Assembly: GCA_013822585.1 (NCBI GenBank)
Contig: PNKG01000002.1
Coordinates: 1 to 45,133 of the forward strand
DNA: 45,133 nt
DNA from: Opitutus sp.
GTDB lineage: Bacteria; Verrucomicrobiota; Verrucomicrobiia; Opitutales; Opitutaceae
Direction: 5' to 3'
Under the pieces are notes generated by a model. The model did no database searches. It had not been told where the DNA came from and saw nothing but the letters and a program-made list of their open reading frames with translations. Of this stretch, positions 8,513 through 17,544 are shown piece by piece. Position 1 is the stretch's first letter, and each line of letters starts with the position of its first letter. The translations under genes and the position numbers were made by a program.

Positions 8513-8844
8513 ACGCAAAGAACGCCTCGACGCATAGCGCCAGACCGCCCGCCGGCAAGTCACGAATGCCGCGCCAAGGGGCGGACCGCTGCGAGGTTTC
8601 CGCAGTATTAGTCCGTGTGCGTCCACAAAAGAGGTGGGAGGGACTTATTGAGTCTCGTGCATCGGACTGACGGTCAGGCGAGGCGTCTCGCCGAGCCGCG
8701 GCTCACCCGGAGGGTTCGCCCTACCTCAAGCTTCGGGGGCGTCAGTCTATTCCGCGAGTCTCGATAACGCCCCGACGGGGAACTCGCAACGCATTGCAGT
8801 CGGGGCCCAATACCAGTTATGACAAGCTTTGAGTCTTTTTACCG

Positions 8845-8900
8845 TAGCGGCGAGCGCCAGCGAGCCGACGATCTTCCACTCGCTGGCGCTCGCGGCCACC
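8845..8900. repeat. REP-like inverted pair
   Basis: gcgagcgccagcgag (8850-8864) and ctcgctggcgctcgc (8879-8893) perfect 15-bp arms; left unit matches 7694-7716. Confidence 0.75.
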
Positions 8901-8963
8901 GGGCGAATCTAAAGTCTCGGAACGAAGCGTAACGGGTATCAAGCCCTCTCCCGTCGCGCCAAA

Positions 8964-8994
8964 GGCAAGTGTAACCTATTAGGTTACACTTGCC
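8964..8994. other. Perfect 31-bp palindrome (15-bp arms, 1-nt centre)
   Basis: ggcaagtgtaaccta-t-taggttacacttgcc. Confidence 0.9.
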
Positions 8995-9031
8995 GCGACT
9001 CGCTCACCCCCGCTCGGCGATAGGGACGCGC

Positions 9032-9625
9032 TCAATATTCGCGCCGCCCCTCGAGGGCGCTCTTCAGCGTCACCGCGTCGGCGTAGAGCACGCCGCCGCC
9101 GCTGGGCAGGCCGAAGCCGATGCGCGTCACCTTCACCGTGCCGCCGGCGGGCAGCCGCTCGGTCAGGTAGTGGCAGGTGGCCTCGCCCTCGACGTCGTTG
9201 GCCAGCGCGAGGATGAGCTCGGCAACTTCGCCGGACTGGATGCGCGCGAGCAGGGATGCGAGGTTGAGGTCCTCCGGCGCGACGCCGCGAATGGGCGACA
9301 GCTTGCCGTGCAGCACGTGGTAGCGTCCGCGGTAGGCACCGGAGCGCTCGATGGCGGCGAGATCGGGCACGTTTTCCACGACGCAAACCTGGCCGGTGGC
9401 GCGCCGCTCGTCGGCGCAGACCGGGCAATGCTCCTCTTCGGCGAGGTTGCCGCAGCGCGCGCAGCGGCGGACGGTCCTAGCCGCGGCCTGCAGCGCAGCG
9501 ACCAGCTCGGGCAGCTTGCGCGGCTGCTCGACCAGCAGGTGCAACGCGAGGCGTTCGGCGGAGCGGTAGCCCACGCCCGGCAGCTGCTTGAGCTGCTTCT
9601 GCAGTTGTTCGAGCGCCGGCGTCAT
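9032..9625 (-). CDS. recR: Recombination mediator protein RecR
   Basis: LKQLPGVGYRSAERLALHLL; zinc motif CARCGNLAEEEHCPVC; CVVENVPDLAAIERSGAYRGRYHVLHGKLSPIRGVAPEDL. Confidence 0.95.
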   Translation of the reverse strand: MTPALEQLQKQLKQLPGVGYRSAERLALHLLVEQPRKLPELVAALQAAARTVRRCARCGNLAEEEHCPVCADERRATGQVCVVENVPDLAAIERSGAYRGRYHVLHGKLSPIRGVAPEDLNLASLLARIQSGEVAELILALANDVEGEATCHYLTERLPAGGTVKVTRIGFGLPSGGGVLYADAVTLKSALEGRREY

Positions 9626-9635
9626 CGCTGCACGA

Positions 9636-9944
9636 TCAGAACATCCCGGGCATCTGGAAGGCTTGGGAGATGCGCTGCATCTCGGAGTCGTTGAGCTCCT
9701 TCGCCTTCGTCGCGGCCTCGCGCACGGCGTTGAGGATGGTTTCCTCGACGAGCTTCGTATCCTCCTTGAGGAACTCGGGGTCGAGCTTCAGCGCGAGGAA
9801 CTTCCCTGCGCCGCTGATCTTCACCTGCACGGCGCCGCCGCCGCTGGAGAAGTCCAGCTCGCGGGTCTCGAGACCCTTCTGCAGATCCTCGATCTGCCGC
9901 TGCATTTTCTGGGCTTGTTTGAGCAGTTTGCCTACGCCGGCCAT
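9636..9944 (-). CDS. YbaB/EbfC family nucleoid-associated protein
   Basis: MAGVGKLLKQAQKMQRQIEDLQKGLETRELDFSSGGGAVQVKISG...; adjacent to recR. Confidence 0.92.
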   Translation of the reverse strand: MAGVGKLLKQAQKMQRQIEDLQKGLETRELDFSSGGGAVQVKISGAGKFLALKLDPEFLKEDTKLVEETILNAVREAATKAKELNDSEMQRISQAFQMPGMF

Positions 9945-10006
9945 GGGAGTGGAGAGGTGGGATGGTGGAAGGCGGATTGGGGGCCGCGCGCCGGGGCGAG
10001 GCAAGG

Positions 10007-10915
10007 CTAGAGTTCGCGCAGGATGGACGCGTAGCCCGAGCGGAAATCCGCGTGCAAAGGCGTCCACCCGAGGACGCGCCGGATCTTGGCGCTGCGGATC
10101 ACGCGGTCGGGAGTCACCGCCCCGCCCTTGCGTTCGCTGGTCGCCGCCTGGCCCGTGAAGACCGGCGGCGGCAAACCCAACTCGCGCGCGAGCCAACCGA
10201 GGAGCCCGGCGCGCGTCGCTGGCGCGTCGTCGCTGACGTTGAATGCTTCGTTGCGCACTCCGGCCGGCGCCGTCGCGCAGGCGAGCAGGGCCGAGACGAT
10301 GTCGTCGCGATGGGCGAGATTCAGACGGAAACCCGGCTCGCCGGTGAACCGCGTGGCGCCGTTGCGCAGGGCGGTGAGCAGGTGGTGCCGGCCCGGGCCG
10401 TAGATGCCGGCGAGACGGAGAATGAACCAGCGCGACACGGCCGCGGGCGGGGCCGCGCGGAGGAGATTTTCCGCCTCGACCAGAATCCGGCCGGTGGGGC
10501 TGGCCTCCGCGGTGGAGGACGATTCGTCAACCTCCGCTCCCCCGCCCTGCGGATAAACGCCCGTGCTGCTCGTGTAGAGGAGAGTGCCGACAGGGCGCGG
10601 CCCGCGCGCCGCCCAGTCGAGGATCGAACGCATGCCGTCGACATAGGAGCGCCGGTAGCCCTCGACCGTGGAATCGGAGGCGCTGACGGTGTTCACGACA
10701 ATATCCGCGCCCGGAGCGATGCGGGCATGCCAATCGGACGAGCCCAACTCGCCGACGACAGTCTCGATGCCGCGCGCCGCCAGCGCCGCGGCCTTCTCCG
10801 GATTGCGTGTCAGCGCCGTGACCCGCGCGCCCCGCGCCAGCACGGCATCGGCCAACGCACCGCCGACGTAGCCGCAGCCGAAGATCATGAGGCGCTTTCC
10901 GTGCAAGGAGGACAT
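10007..10915 (-). CDS. SDR family NAD(P)-dependent epimerase/dehydratase-like protein (YeeZ-like)
   Basis: KRLMIFGCGYVGGALADAVLARGARVTALTRNPEK...LLYTSSTGVYPQGGG...LRLAGIYGPGRH; alternative GTG start at 10930. Confidence 0.82.
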   Translation of the reverse strand: MSSLHGKRLMIFGCGYVGGALADAVLARGARVTALTRNPEKAAALAARGIETVVGELGSSDWHARIAPGADIVVNTVSASDSTVEGYRRSYVDGMRSILDWAARGPRPVGTLLYTSSTGVYPQGGGAEVDESSSTAEASPTGRILVEAENLLRAAPPAAVSRWFILRLAGIYGPGRHHLLTALRNGATRFTGEPGFRLNLAHRDDIVSALLACATAPAGVRNEAFNVSDDAPATRAGLLGWLARELGLPPPVFTGQAATSERKGGAVTPDRVIRSAKIRRVLGWTPLHADFRSGYASILREL

Positions 10916-11157
10916 CGGATTGCAGACCACTAATGCACACTCCGCCGCGCGAATGGAGTGGAAATTTCTCCGCCCGGCGAAATCGATCGCGCGGACGGAT
11001 GAGATCGGAGTTTATCCGAGAATCCGGCTTCACTGCCGCGTGAATCGGGTGGCCGCCGTCGCTGCCGGCGTCGGCGGGAACATCGACGCCCGCCTTGCCG
11101 GGTTTCAGGACAGCTTCCGGGTGTTCATCGGACTGGATTTGTGATTGGGTTTTCACC

Positions 11158-11697
11158 ATGCCCACCGTGCTCACGCTGCTCGCCGACGGATTCGAGGAGA
11201 TCGAAACCATCGCGCCGGTCGATCTGTTGCGCCGGGCCGGAGCCGAAGTGACGATCGCCTCGCTCGCGGAAAACCGCCACGCGACCGGCCGCAGCGGGAT
11301 CGTAGCCCACGCCGACATCGCGCTCTCCGCAGTGGAAGGCCGGTTGTTCGACATGCTGTTCATACCCGGCGGTCCCGGCGTGAAGGCACTGCGTGCCGAC
11401 CCGCGCGTGCGCATGTCGGTGGACAATCATGCCGCCGCCGGCCGTTGGCTGGCCGCGATTTGCGCCGCCCCGACGGTGTTGCAGGATGCCGGTCTGCTCA
11501 CAGGCAAACGCTACACGGCGCACTTTTCCGTGGCGAGAGAGCTGCCCGACATTCTGGCCAACGAACGCATCGTCACCGACGGACGCATCACCACCTCGCG
11601 CGGGGCCGGCACTGCGGTGGAATTCGGCTTGCACCTGGTCGGTTTGCTGACTTCGCCAGACAAGGCCGTCGAGGTGAGCAAAGCCATTTGTCTCTAG
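11158..11697 (+). CDS. DJ-1/PfpI family protein (YajL-like)
   Basis: TVLTLLADGFEEIETIAPVDLLRRAGAEVTIASL...LFIPGGPG...AAICAAPTVL nucleophile-elbow Cys. Confidence 0.9.
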   Translation: MPTVLTLLADGFEEIETIAPVDLLRRAGAEVTIASLAENRHATGRSGIVAHADIALSAVEGRLFDMLFIPGGPGVKALRADPRVRMSVDNHAAAGRWLAAICAAPTVLQDAGLLTGKRYTAHFSVARELPDILANERIVTDGRITTSRGAGTAVEFGLHLVGLLTSPDKAVEVSKAICL

Positions 11698-11896
11698 GAC
11701 TTTGCGTAAAATGCGCATTGCCAGAGGCCCACGGATTCCGTTGGATGCCTACGGACCGGACCGGCCCAACATTGCCCTTGGCACCCCTCGGAAACGACCC
11801 GCAATCGCGCTTTCGGCGGCAGCGACGGGGCGAAGCTTCATAGAGGTTTCACCCTAGCCATCGGTCAGACCGTCAGGTAGTAGTCCCAATATCCAT

Positions 11897-12733
11897 GTGA
11901 GTTCTCCCGCCGACGAATCTTGCCAGCTTGTCATCGAAGCCGGACGCACCGAGCGCCACTATTGGCGCGACCTCTGGCGCTACCGCGAGCTGCTCGGCTT
12001 CCTGGCCTGGCGCGACATCAAGGTGCGCTACAAGCAGGCCGTGCTGGGCGTCGCCTGGGCCTTCGTCCAACCGGCGATCACGACAGGGATCTTTGTCTTT
12101 GTGTTCGGCAATCTCGCCAAGATGCCCGATGGCGGCGTGCCGTATACCCTGCTCGTCCTGTCCGGCGTGCTCGCCTGGCAGCTCTTCGCCGGCGCGCTGG
12201 CGGGAGCGAGCGGCAGCCTCGTCGCCAATGCCAATCTGATTTCAAAGGTCTATTTCCCGCGCTTGATCGTGGCGCTCTCTTCGCTCGCCGTGGCGCTGGT
12301 GGATTTTCTCGTCGTGCTGCTTTTGTTCGTGGCCGTGGCCCTGTGGTTCGGCCGGCTGCCGACCTGGCACTGGGTGGCCCTGCCGTTCTATGTGCTGCTC
12401 GCGTTGAGCGCCGCGTTCGGATTGGGGCTCTGGCTGACGGCCCTGACCGTGCGCTACCGCGACTTCCGTTTCATCGTGCCCTTCCTGCTGCAGATCGGCG
12501 TCTTTGTCACGCCGGTCGGATTCCGCACCGACTACTATCCGAACTGGCATGCCCTCATGTCCCTGAACCCGCTGACGGGCGTCGTCGACGGGTTCCGTTG
12601 GTGCCTGCTCGGCGGCTCGCAACTGTTCTCGTGGACCAGCCTGGCGATGAGCGTCGCCCTCATCGCGATGCTCGTCGGCACCGGGCTGTGGTATTTCCGG
12701 CGCACAGAAAAGCAGTTCGCCGACATCATCTGA
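11897..12733 (+). CDS. ABC-type polysaccharide/polyol phosphate export permease (Wzm-like)
   Basis: YRELLGFLAWRDIKVRYKQAVLGVAWAFVQPAITTGIFVFVFG...; ABC2_membrane family topology; GTG start. Confidence 0.92.
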   Translation: MSSPADESCQLVIEAGRTERHYWRDLWRYRELLGFLAWRDIKVRYKQAVLGVAWAFVQPAITTGIFVFVFGNLAKMPDGGVPYTLLVLSGVLAWQLFAGALAGASGSLVANANLISKVYFPRLIVALSSLAVALVDFLVVLLLFVAVALWFGRLPTWHWVALPFYVLLALSAAFGLGLWLTALTVRYRDFRFIVPFLLQIGVFVTPVGFRTDYYPNWHALMSLNPLTGVVDGFRWCLLGGSQLFSWTSLAMSVALIAMLVGTGLWYFRRTEKQFADII

Positions 12734-12740
12734 GTCCCCT

Positions 12741-13949
12741 ATGGGCGCACCGGCCATCGTCATCGAGAATCTCGCCAAGCGCTACGTGATAGACCACGAG
12801 AAGCGCAGCGACACTTTGCGCGACGCCCTGAGCGGCGGCGTGCGCAGCCTGTGGAACCGCTGGCGCCGGCGGCGCGTTGAGCACGAGGAGTTCTGGGCGC
12901 TGCGCGACGTCTCGCTCGAGGTCGCGCCCGGCGAGGTCGTCGGCATCATCGGCCGCAACGGCGCGGGCAAGTCCACCCTGCTCAAGATCCTCTCCCGCGT
13001 CACCGAGCCGACGCAGGGCCGGGTGGCCTTGCGCGGCCGGGTGGCCTCGCTGCTGGAGGTCGGCACCGGCTTCCATCCCGAATTGAGCGGGCGCGAGAAC
13101 ATCTTCCTCAACGGCGCCATCCTCGGCATGTCGCGCGCCGAGATCGGGCGGAAATTCGACGAGATCGTGGCGTTCTCCGAGGTGGAGCGTTTTCTCGACA
13201 CACCGGTGAAGCGTTACAGCAGCGGCATGTATGTGCGGCTGGCTTTCGCCGTCGCCGCGCATCTTGAGCCGGAAATCCTGATCGTCGACGAGGTGCTGGC
13301 CGTGGGCGACGCGGCCTTCCAGCAGAAGTGTCTCGGCAAGATGAAGGAGGTCGCGCGCGGCGAAGGCCGGACCGTGCTGGTCGTCAGCCACAACGCCGCC
13401 ACGCTGCTCTCGCTCTGCTCCCAAGGCGTGCTTCTGCACGAGGGAAGATTGGCCGCGGCCGGGCCGGCGCGCGAGGTGATCGCCAGCTACCTCAACGCCC
13501 CGCCGCCGCCCTCGACCCGCCGCCGCCCGACGCCACACGGCATCGGCATCGCGCATGTCGACTGCCGGCTCGACGCCAACGAAGGCGAACTGCTCGTCGA
13601 CGTGACACTCTCCTGCGAACGCGCGGACCGTCTCGCTTTGGAAATCATCCTGCAGGATGCGCTCGCACAGCCGGTGGCCTACGCCCAGCGCGGCACATTG
13701 AACCCGGCCGAACTCGTTGCGGTCCCCGCAGGCGAAAACCGCCTCCGCTTCGCCCTGCCGGTCCGCAGCCTCGCGCGTGGCCGCTACCGGGTGCGCGTGC
13801 AGGCGGTGAAGCCGAACGTCGCCTCCCTCGACCAGTTCGACTATCCGGCTCCGCTCGAGATCGTCGACCGACCCGAGCCGGGCGAGACGGTCGCCTTCCA
13901 ACAACACTGGGGCAATGGCAGCGTGCGCCTGCCGCTGCGTCTGCGTTGA
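12741..13949 (+). CDS. ABC-type polysaccharide export ATP-binding protein (Wzt-like) with C-terminal extension
   Basis: Walker A GRNGAGKST, signature YSSGMYVRLAFAVA, ILIVDEVLAVGD; about 150-aa C-terminal domain after the ATPase. Confidence 0.93.
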   Translation: MGAPAIVIENLAKRYVIDHEKRSDTLRDALSGGVRSLWNRWRRRRVEHEEFWALRDVSLEVAPGEVVGIIGRNGAGKSTLLKILSRVTEPTQGRVALRGRVASLLEVGTGFHPELSGRENIFLNGAILGMSRAEIGRKFDEIVAFSEVERFLDTPVKRYSSGMYVRLAFAVAAHLEPEILIVDEVLAVGDAAFQQKCLGKMKEVARGEGRTVLVVSHNAATLLSLCSQGVLLHEGRLAAAGPAREVIASYLNAPPPPSTRRRPTPHGIGIAHVDCRLDANEGELLVDVTLSCERADRLALEIILQDALAQPVAYAQRGTLNPAELVAVPAGENRLRFALPVRSLARGRYRVRVQAVKPNVASLDQFDYPAPLEIVDRPEPGETVAFQQHWGNGSVRLPLRLR

Positions 13950-13968
13950 ACCTGTCCGCCACATTGCG

Positions 13969-15390
13969 ATGCGCTCTCCCATTCCCTTCCTGATCCTCGG
14001 CGCCGGCCCCACCGGCCTCGGCGCGGCCTGGCGGCTGCACGAGCTCGGTCGCAGCGACTGGCGGCTCCTCGAGGCTTCGGAACACCCCGGCGGCCTCTCC
14101 GCCTCGTTCACCGACCCGCAGGGCTTCACCTGGGATATCGGCGGGCACGTGCAGTTCTCGCACTACGAGTATTTCGACCGCGCGATGGATGTCTTCCTCG
14201 GCGCGGACGGCTGGCTGCATCACCAGCGCGAGTCGTGGGTGTGGATGCGCGGCCGCTTCATCCCCTATCCGTTCCAGAACAACATCCGGCGCCTGCCGCC
14301 GGCCGATCTCGAGAAATGCCTGCTGGGGCTCGTCGAAATCACCCGCGCGCCGCGGCCCAGGCCGGAGAACTTCGGCCAGTGGATCGACGCCACCTTCGGC
14401 CCGGGCATCGCGGAGGTCTTCCTGCGCCCCTACAACTCCAAGGTCTGGGCCTACGCGCCCGAAAAACTCAACGCCGCCTGGGTCGGCGAGCGCGTCGCGG
14501 TCACCGACCTCGGGCGTGTGCTGCACAACCTCGTCCAGGCCAAGGACGACCTCGCGTGGGGCCCGAACAACACGTTCCGCTTCCCGAAGCGCGGCGGCAC
14601 CGGCGCGATCTGGCGCGCCTGCGCGGGTTTGCTGCCCGCGGGACGGCTTCTCTTCGGCAGCCGGGTGGCCGCCATCGATCTCGCCCGCCGCGAGGTCCGC
14701 ACGGCCGATGGACGCGCCTTCGCCTATGAAAAACTCGTCTCCACGCTGCCGCTCGACGAACTGATCCGCCTGTGCGGCAGGGACGAGCTGACGCCGCTCG
14801 CGCGCGCGGGATTGCTCCATTCCAGCTCGAACATCCTCGGCCTCGGCCTGCGCGGCCGGCCGCGCGACGAGCTCGCCACCAAATGCTGGATGTATTTCCC
14901 GGAGGACGACTGCCCTTTCTACCGCGTCACGGTGTTCAGCAACTACTCGCCGAACAACGTGCCCGACATCCGCACCCACTGGTCCCTGATGACCGAGGTC
15001 TCGGAATCGCCCGACAAGCCCGTCGATCAGGCGACCTTGATGGAGCAGGTCATCGCCGGCGCCTTGAACACGCGCCTCATCGAACGCCGCGAGGACATCG
15101 TCTCCACCTGGGCCTTCCGTGCCGGCCACGGCTACCCGACTCCCGCTCTCCAGCGCGATCGTGCGCTCGCCGAGCTGCTGCCTTTCTTCGAGCGGCACGA
15201 AGTCTACTCGCGCGGCCGCTTCGGCGCCTGGAAATACGAGGTCAGCAACCAGGACCACTCGTTCATGCAGGGCGTCGAAGTGGTGGAACGCCTGGTTCAC
15301 GGCCGTCCGGAGATCACGCTTGCCGACCCCGCGCACGCCAACGCCAAGCGCCATCCCTGGCCCTTCGCGCGCTGGTCGTCCGCCTCCTGA
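13969..15390 (+). CDS. FAD-dependent amine oxidase / protoporphyrinogen-oxidase-like (UDP-galactopyranose mutase-like) protein
   Basis: FLILGAGPTGLGAAWRLHELG...ASEHPGGLSAS...GGHVQFSHYEYFD...YNSKVWAYAPEKL. Confidence 0.78.
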   Translation: MRSPIPFLILGAGPTGLGAAWRLHELGRSDWRLLEASEHPGGLSASFTDPQGFTWDIGGHVQFSHYEYFDRAMDVFLGADGWLHHQRESWVWMRGRFIPYPFQNNIRRLPPADLEKCLLGLVEITRAPRPRPENFGQWIDATFGPGIAEVFLRPYNSKVWAYAPEKLNAAWVGERVAVTDLGRVLHNLVQAKDDLAWGPNNTFRFPKRGGTGAIWRACAGLLPAGRLLFGSRVAAIDLARREVRTADGRAFAYEKLVSTLPLDELIRLCGRDELTPLARAGLLHSSSNILGLGLRGRPRDELATKCWMYFPEDDCPFYRVTVFSNYSPNNVPDIRTHWSLMTEVSESPDKPVDQATLMEQVIAGALNTRLIERREDIVSTWAFRAGHGYPTPALQRDRALAELLPFFERHEVYSRGRFGAWKYEVSNQDHSFMQGVEVVERLVHGRPEITLADPAHANAKRHPWPFARWSSAS

Positions 15391-15403
15391 ATTCCATATT
15401 TTC

Positions 15404-16396
15404 GTGGAACCGCCTTTGGTTTCCATCGTCATCCCGACCAAGGACCGGATCGCGCTGTTGCGCGAAACAATCGGCTCGGTGTGCGCGCAGACGCACCGGC
15501 ATTGGGAGGCGATCGTGGTGGACGACGGCTCGACCGGCCAGGCGACCCAGCACGTTGAACTGCCGTCCGTCGATGCGCGGATCGTCTCCGTGCGCCGCGC
15601 GGACCACCGCCCCGAGAGCGGCGCGCAGGTTTGCCGGAATGTCGGCACCGTCCTCGCCCGCGGCGAATTCGTGCTCTATCTCGACTCGGACGACCTGCTC
15701 GCGCCCGACTGCCTCCGCCGCCGCGTGGCCGCGCTGCTGGAGCATCCTGAACTCGATTTCGTCGTCGGCCAATGCACGCAATTCGGTCATTCGCCCAAGG
15801 ATGACGATCCCCTCTGGGCGGAATGGAATCCGGGACAGGACGATCTCGATGCTTTCCTTGGTCTGGGAAAAATTCCTTGGCAGACGACCGGTCCGCTCTG
15901 GCGCAAGGCCGCGCTCGCCCGTGTCGGCCCCTGGGACGAGTCGCTGGTGCACGCCGGCCATGACCACGAATTGCACGTGCGGGCGCTCTGCCGCGGCCTC
16001 GCCTATGCCAAGCTGCCCGGGACCGATTATCATTGGCGGCGTCCGCGGGGCGACTCGCTCAGTTCGCTCGAGGGCTTCAAGGCGCATCATGCCCGCGGTT
16101 CCATGATCGCCGCGTTCCGTGCCATCCTCACTGCGGTCGTCGGGAACGGGAAAATGACGCCCGTCCGCCGCAGCGCCTTGCGCCGCGAGGCGGTGAAACT
16201 CGCCGTGCTCTGCCGCTTGCACGGGGGCGCGGCGGACACCGCCGCCGAAGCCATCCGCGCCGCCAGAGGACAAGGGCTTCTCCTCGCCTGGGAAGCGCGG
16301 GAAATCCTGCTCGCCCTCGCCTGCTGGCGCCTGCGCCTCGCGGGCCGCATCCCCGCGATGGCCTACCTCAACCGCCGTCATCGCTTCGCCGCATGA
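15404..16396 (+). CDS. Glycosyltransferase family 2
   Basis: VSIVIPTKDRIALLRETIGSVCAQTHRHWEAIVVDDGSTG...LYLDSDDLLAPD; GTG start. Confidence 0.9.
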   Translation: MEPPLVSIVIPTKDRIALLRETIGSVCAQTHRHWEAIVVDDGSTGQATQHVELPSVDARIVSVRRADHRPESGAQVCRNVGTVLARGEFVLYLDSDDLLAPDCLRRRVAALLEHPELDFVVGQCTQFGHSPKDDDPLWAEWNPGQDDLDAFLGLGKIPWQTTGPLWRKAALARVGPWDESLVHAGHDHELHVRALCRGLAYAKLPGTDYHWRRPRGDSLSSLEGFKAHHARGSMIAAFRAILTAVVGNGKMTPVRRSALRREAVKLAVLCRLHGGAADTAAEAIRAARGQGLLLAWEAREILLALACWRLRLAGRIPAMAYLNRRHRFAA

Positions 16397-17544
16397 GCCG
16401 TCCCACCGTCATCTGGTTCGGCAATCCGCACGAACACTCGCTGCATTACGTGAAGTTGGGCTTCATGCGGCTGGCCCGCGACGGAGAGATCGACTTCCGC
16501 GAGATCGACAACGCGAAGGCCCACGATGAGCTGCTGCCGCGCCCGGTGCGCGAGCACGTCCACCGCCGCACCGCCGCCGTCCGATTGCACCACGGGTCGC
16601 GCAACCGGCTCGTCATCCTCGACGGCGAGGACTCGCTCTTCCAGACCTCGCCGCTGATCGCGCATTGCGACCTCTATTTTTCCTGCACTTATCGGCGCCG
16701 GTTCTTCGAGGGCGCCCCCTTCGATCTCGCCCTGCCGTGGCAGACCGAGCCGGAAGTCGCCTGGTATCGGAACGAATACGCCCGGCTGCAGCGGGAATTC
16801 GCGCCGCATCTGGCCAAGGCGCGTCCGCTGGCACCGATCGGCCCGGCGATGGAGTGGACCGCCCCCCCGCCCTTCCTCAAGGCCAAGCTCGATGCGTTGC
16901 GCCACCGCTGGTCGCTGCGCCAAGCCCCGGCCATCGATTGGGCGTTGCAGCACGAGCGCTTCGAGCGCCGCTGGACCCATCTGCTGGCGCTGCGCGACTC
17001 GCCCGTGAAACACGACATCGTGCTGAAGGACAGCCTCTGGGGCTGGCCGCGGCATCGCATCGCCCTGCATCGCCGCCTCGGGGGACTGGCGCCGAGCTAC
17101 GACATCCGCGCGGAGCTGCATTACCATGCTCCGACGCCGCACGGCGGCGCGCCCGACCCGCCGATCCGTCCGGGGGATTTTCCGATCACCACCGGCGGAG
17201 GCGTCGGCGGCGACTACGAGGCCATGCTCGCAGGCGCACGGATGGCGGTCTTCTCGACCGGCTTTCATTGGGGTTGCCGCAACATCGTCACGCTCGCCTG
17301 GTTCCTCGGTCTCAAGGTGCTGAGCGATCCGTTCGCGCACGAATCATGGTTCGATTTCCGCAAGCTGGGCACGGAATTCACCCGAGGAACGGGAGACTGG
17401 AGCGAAGTGGCGGAGTGGCTGGCGCGCTTTTCCCGCGAGGACGCCCTGGCGGCGCGCCCGAAGATTCAGGCCGCCTTCGACCGCCTGATGTCGCCGGCGA
17501 CCTGCGCCCGGCGCGTGATCGCGGAAACGCTCGACGAGGAATGA
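16393..17544 (+). CDS. Hypothetical protein, possible exostosin-like glycosyltransferase
   Basis: Full ORF between coupled GT genes; FPITTGGGVGGDYEAMLAGARMAVFSTGFHWGCRNIVTLAWFLGLKVLSDPFAHESWFDF resembles a C-terminal GT-B-like segment only loosely. Confidence 0.6.
   Translation: MSRPTVIWFGNPHEHSLHYVKLGFMRLARDGEIDFREIDNAKAHDELLPRPVREHVHRRTAAVRLHHGSRNRLVILDGEDSLFQTSPLIAHCDLYFSCTYRRRFFEGAPFDLALPWQTEPEVAWYRNEYARLQREFAPHLAKARPLAPIGPAMEWTAPPPFLKAKLDALRHRWSLRQAPAIDWALQHERFERRWTHLLALRDSPVKHDIVLKDSLWGWPRHRIALHRRLGGLAPSYDIRAELHYHAPTPHGGAPDPPIRPGDFPITTGGGVGGDYEAMLAGARMAVFSTGFHWGCRNIVTLAWFLGLKVLSDPFAHESWFDFRKLGTEFTRGTGDWSEVAEWLARFSREDALAARPKIQAAFDRLMSPATCARRVIAETLDEE

Noticed and set aside
8333-8626. 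97-aa minus-strand ORF over tRNA-Gly
   Set aside because: Overlaps a complete tRNA gene; no protein signal.
8842-8852. ops/JUMPstart-like GTAGCGG near 8844
   Set aside because: Lacks the GGCGGTAGNNT core in the right context and is far from the polysaccharide locus; explained by the REP-like repeat.
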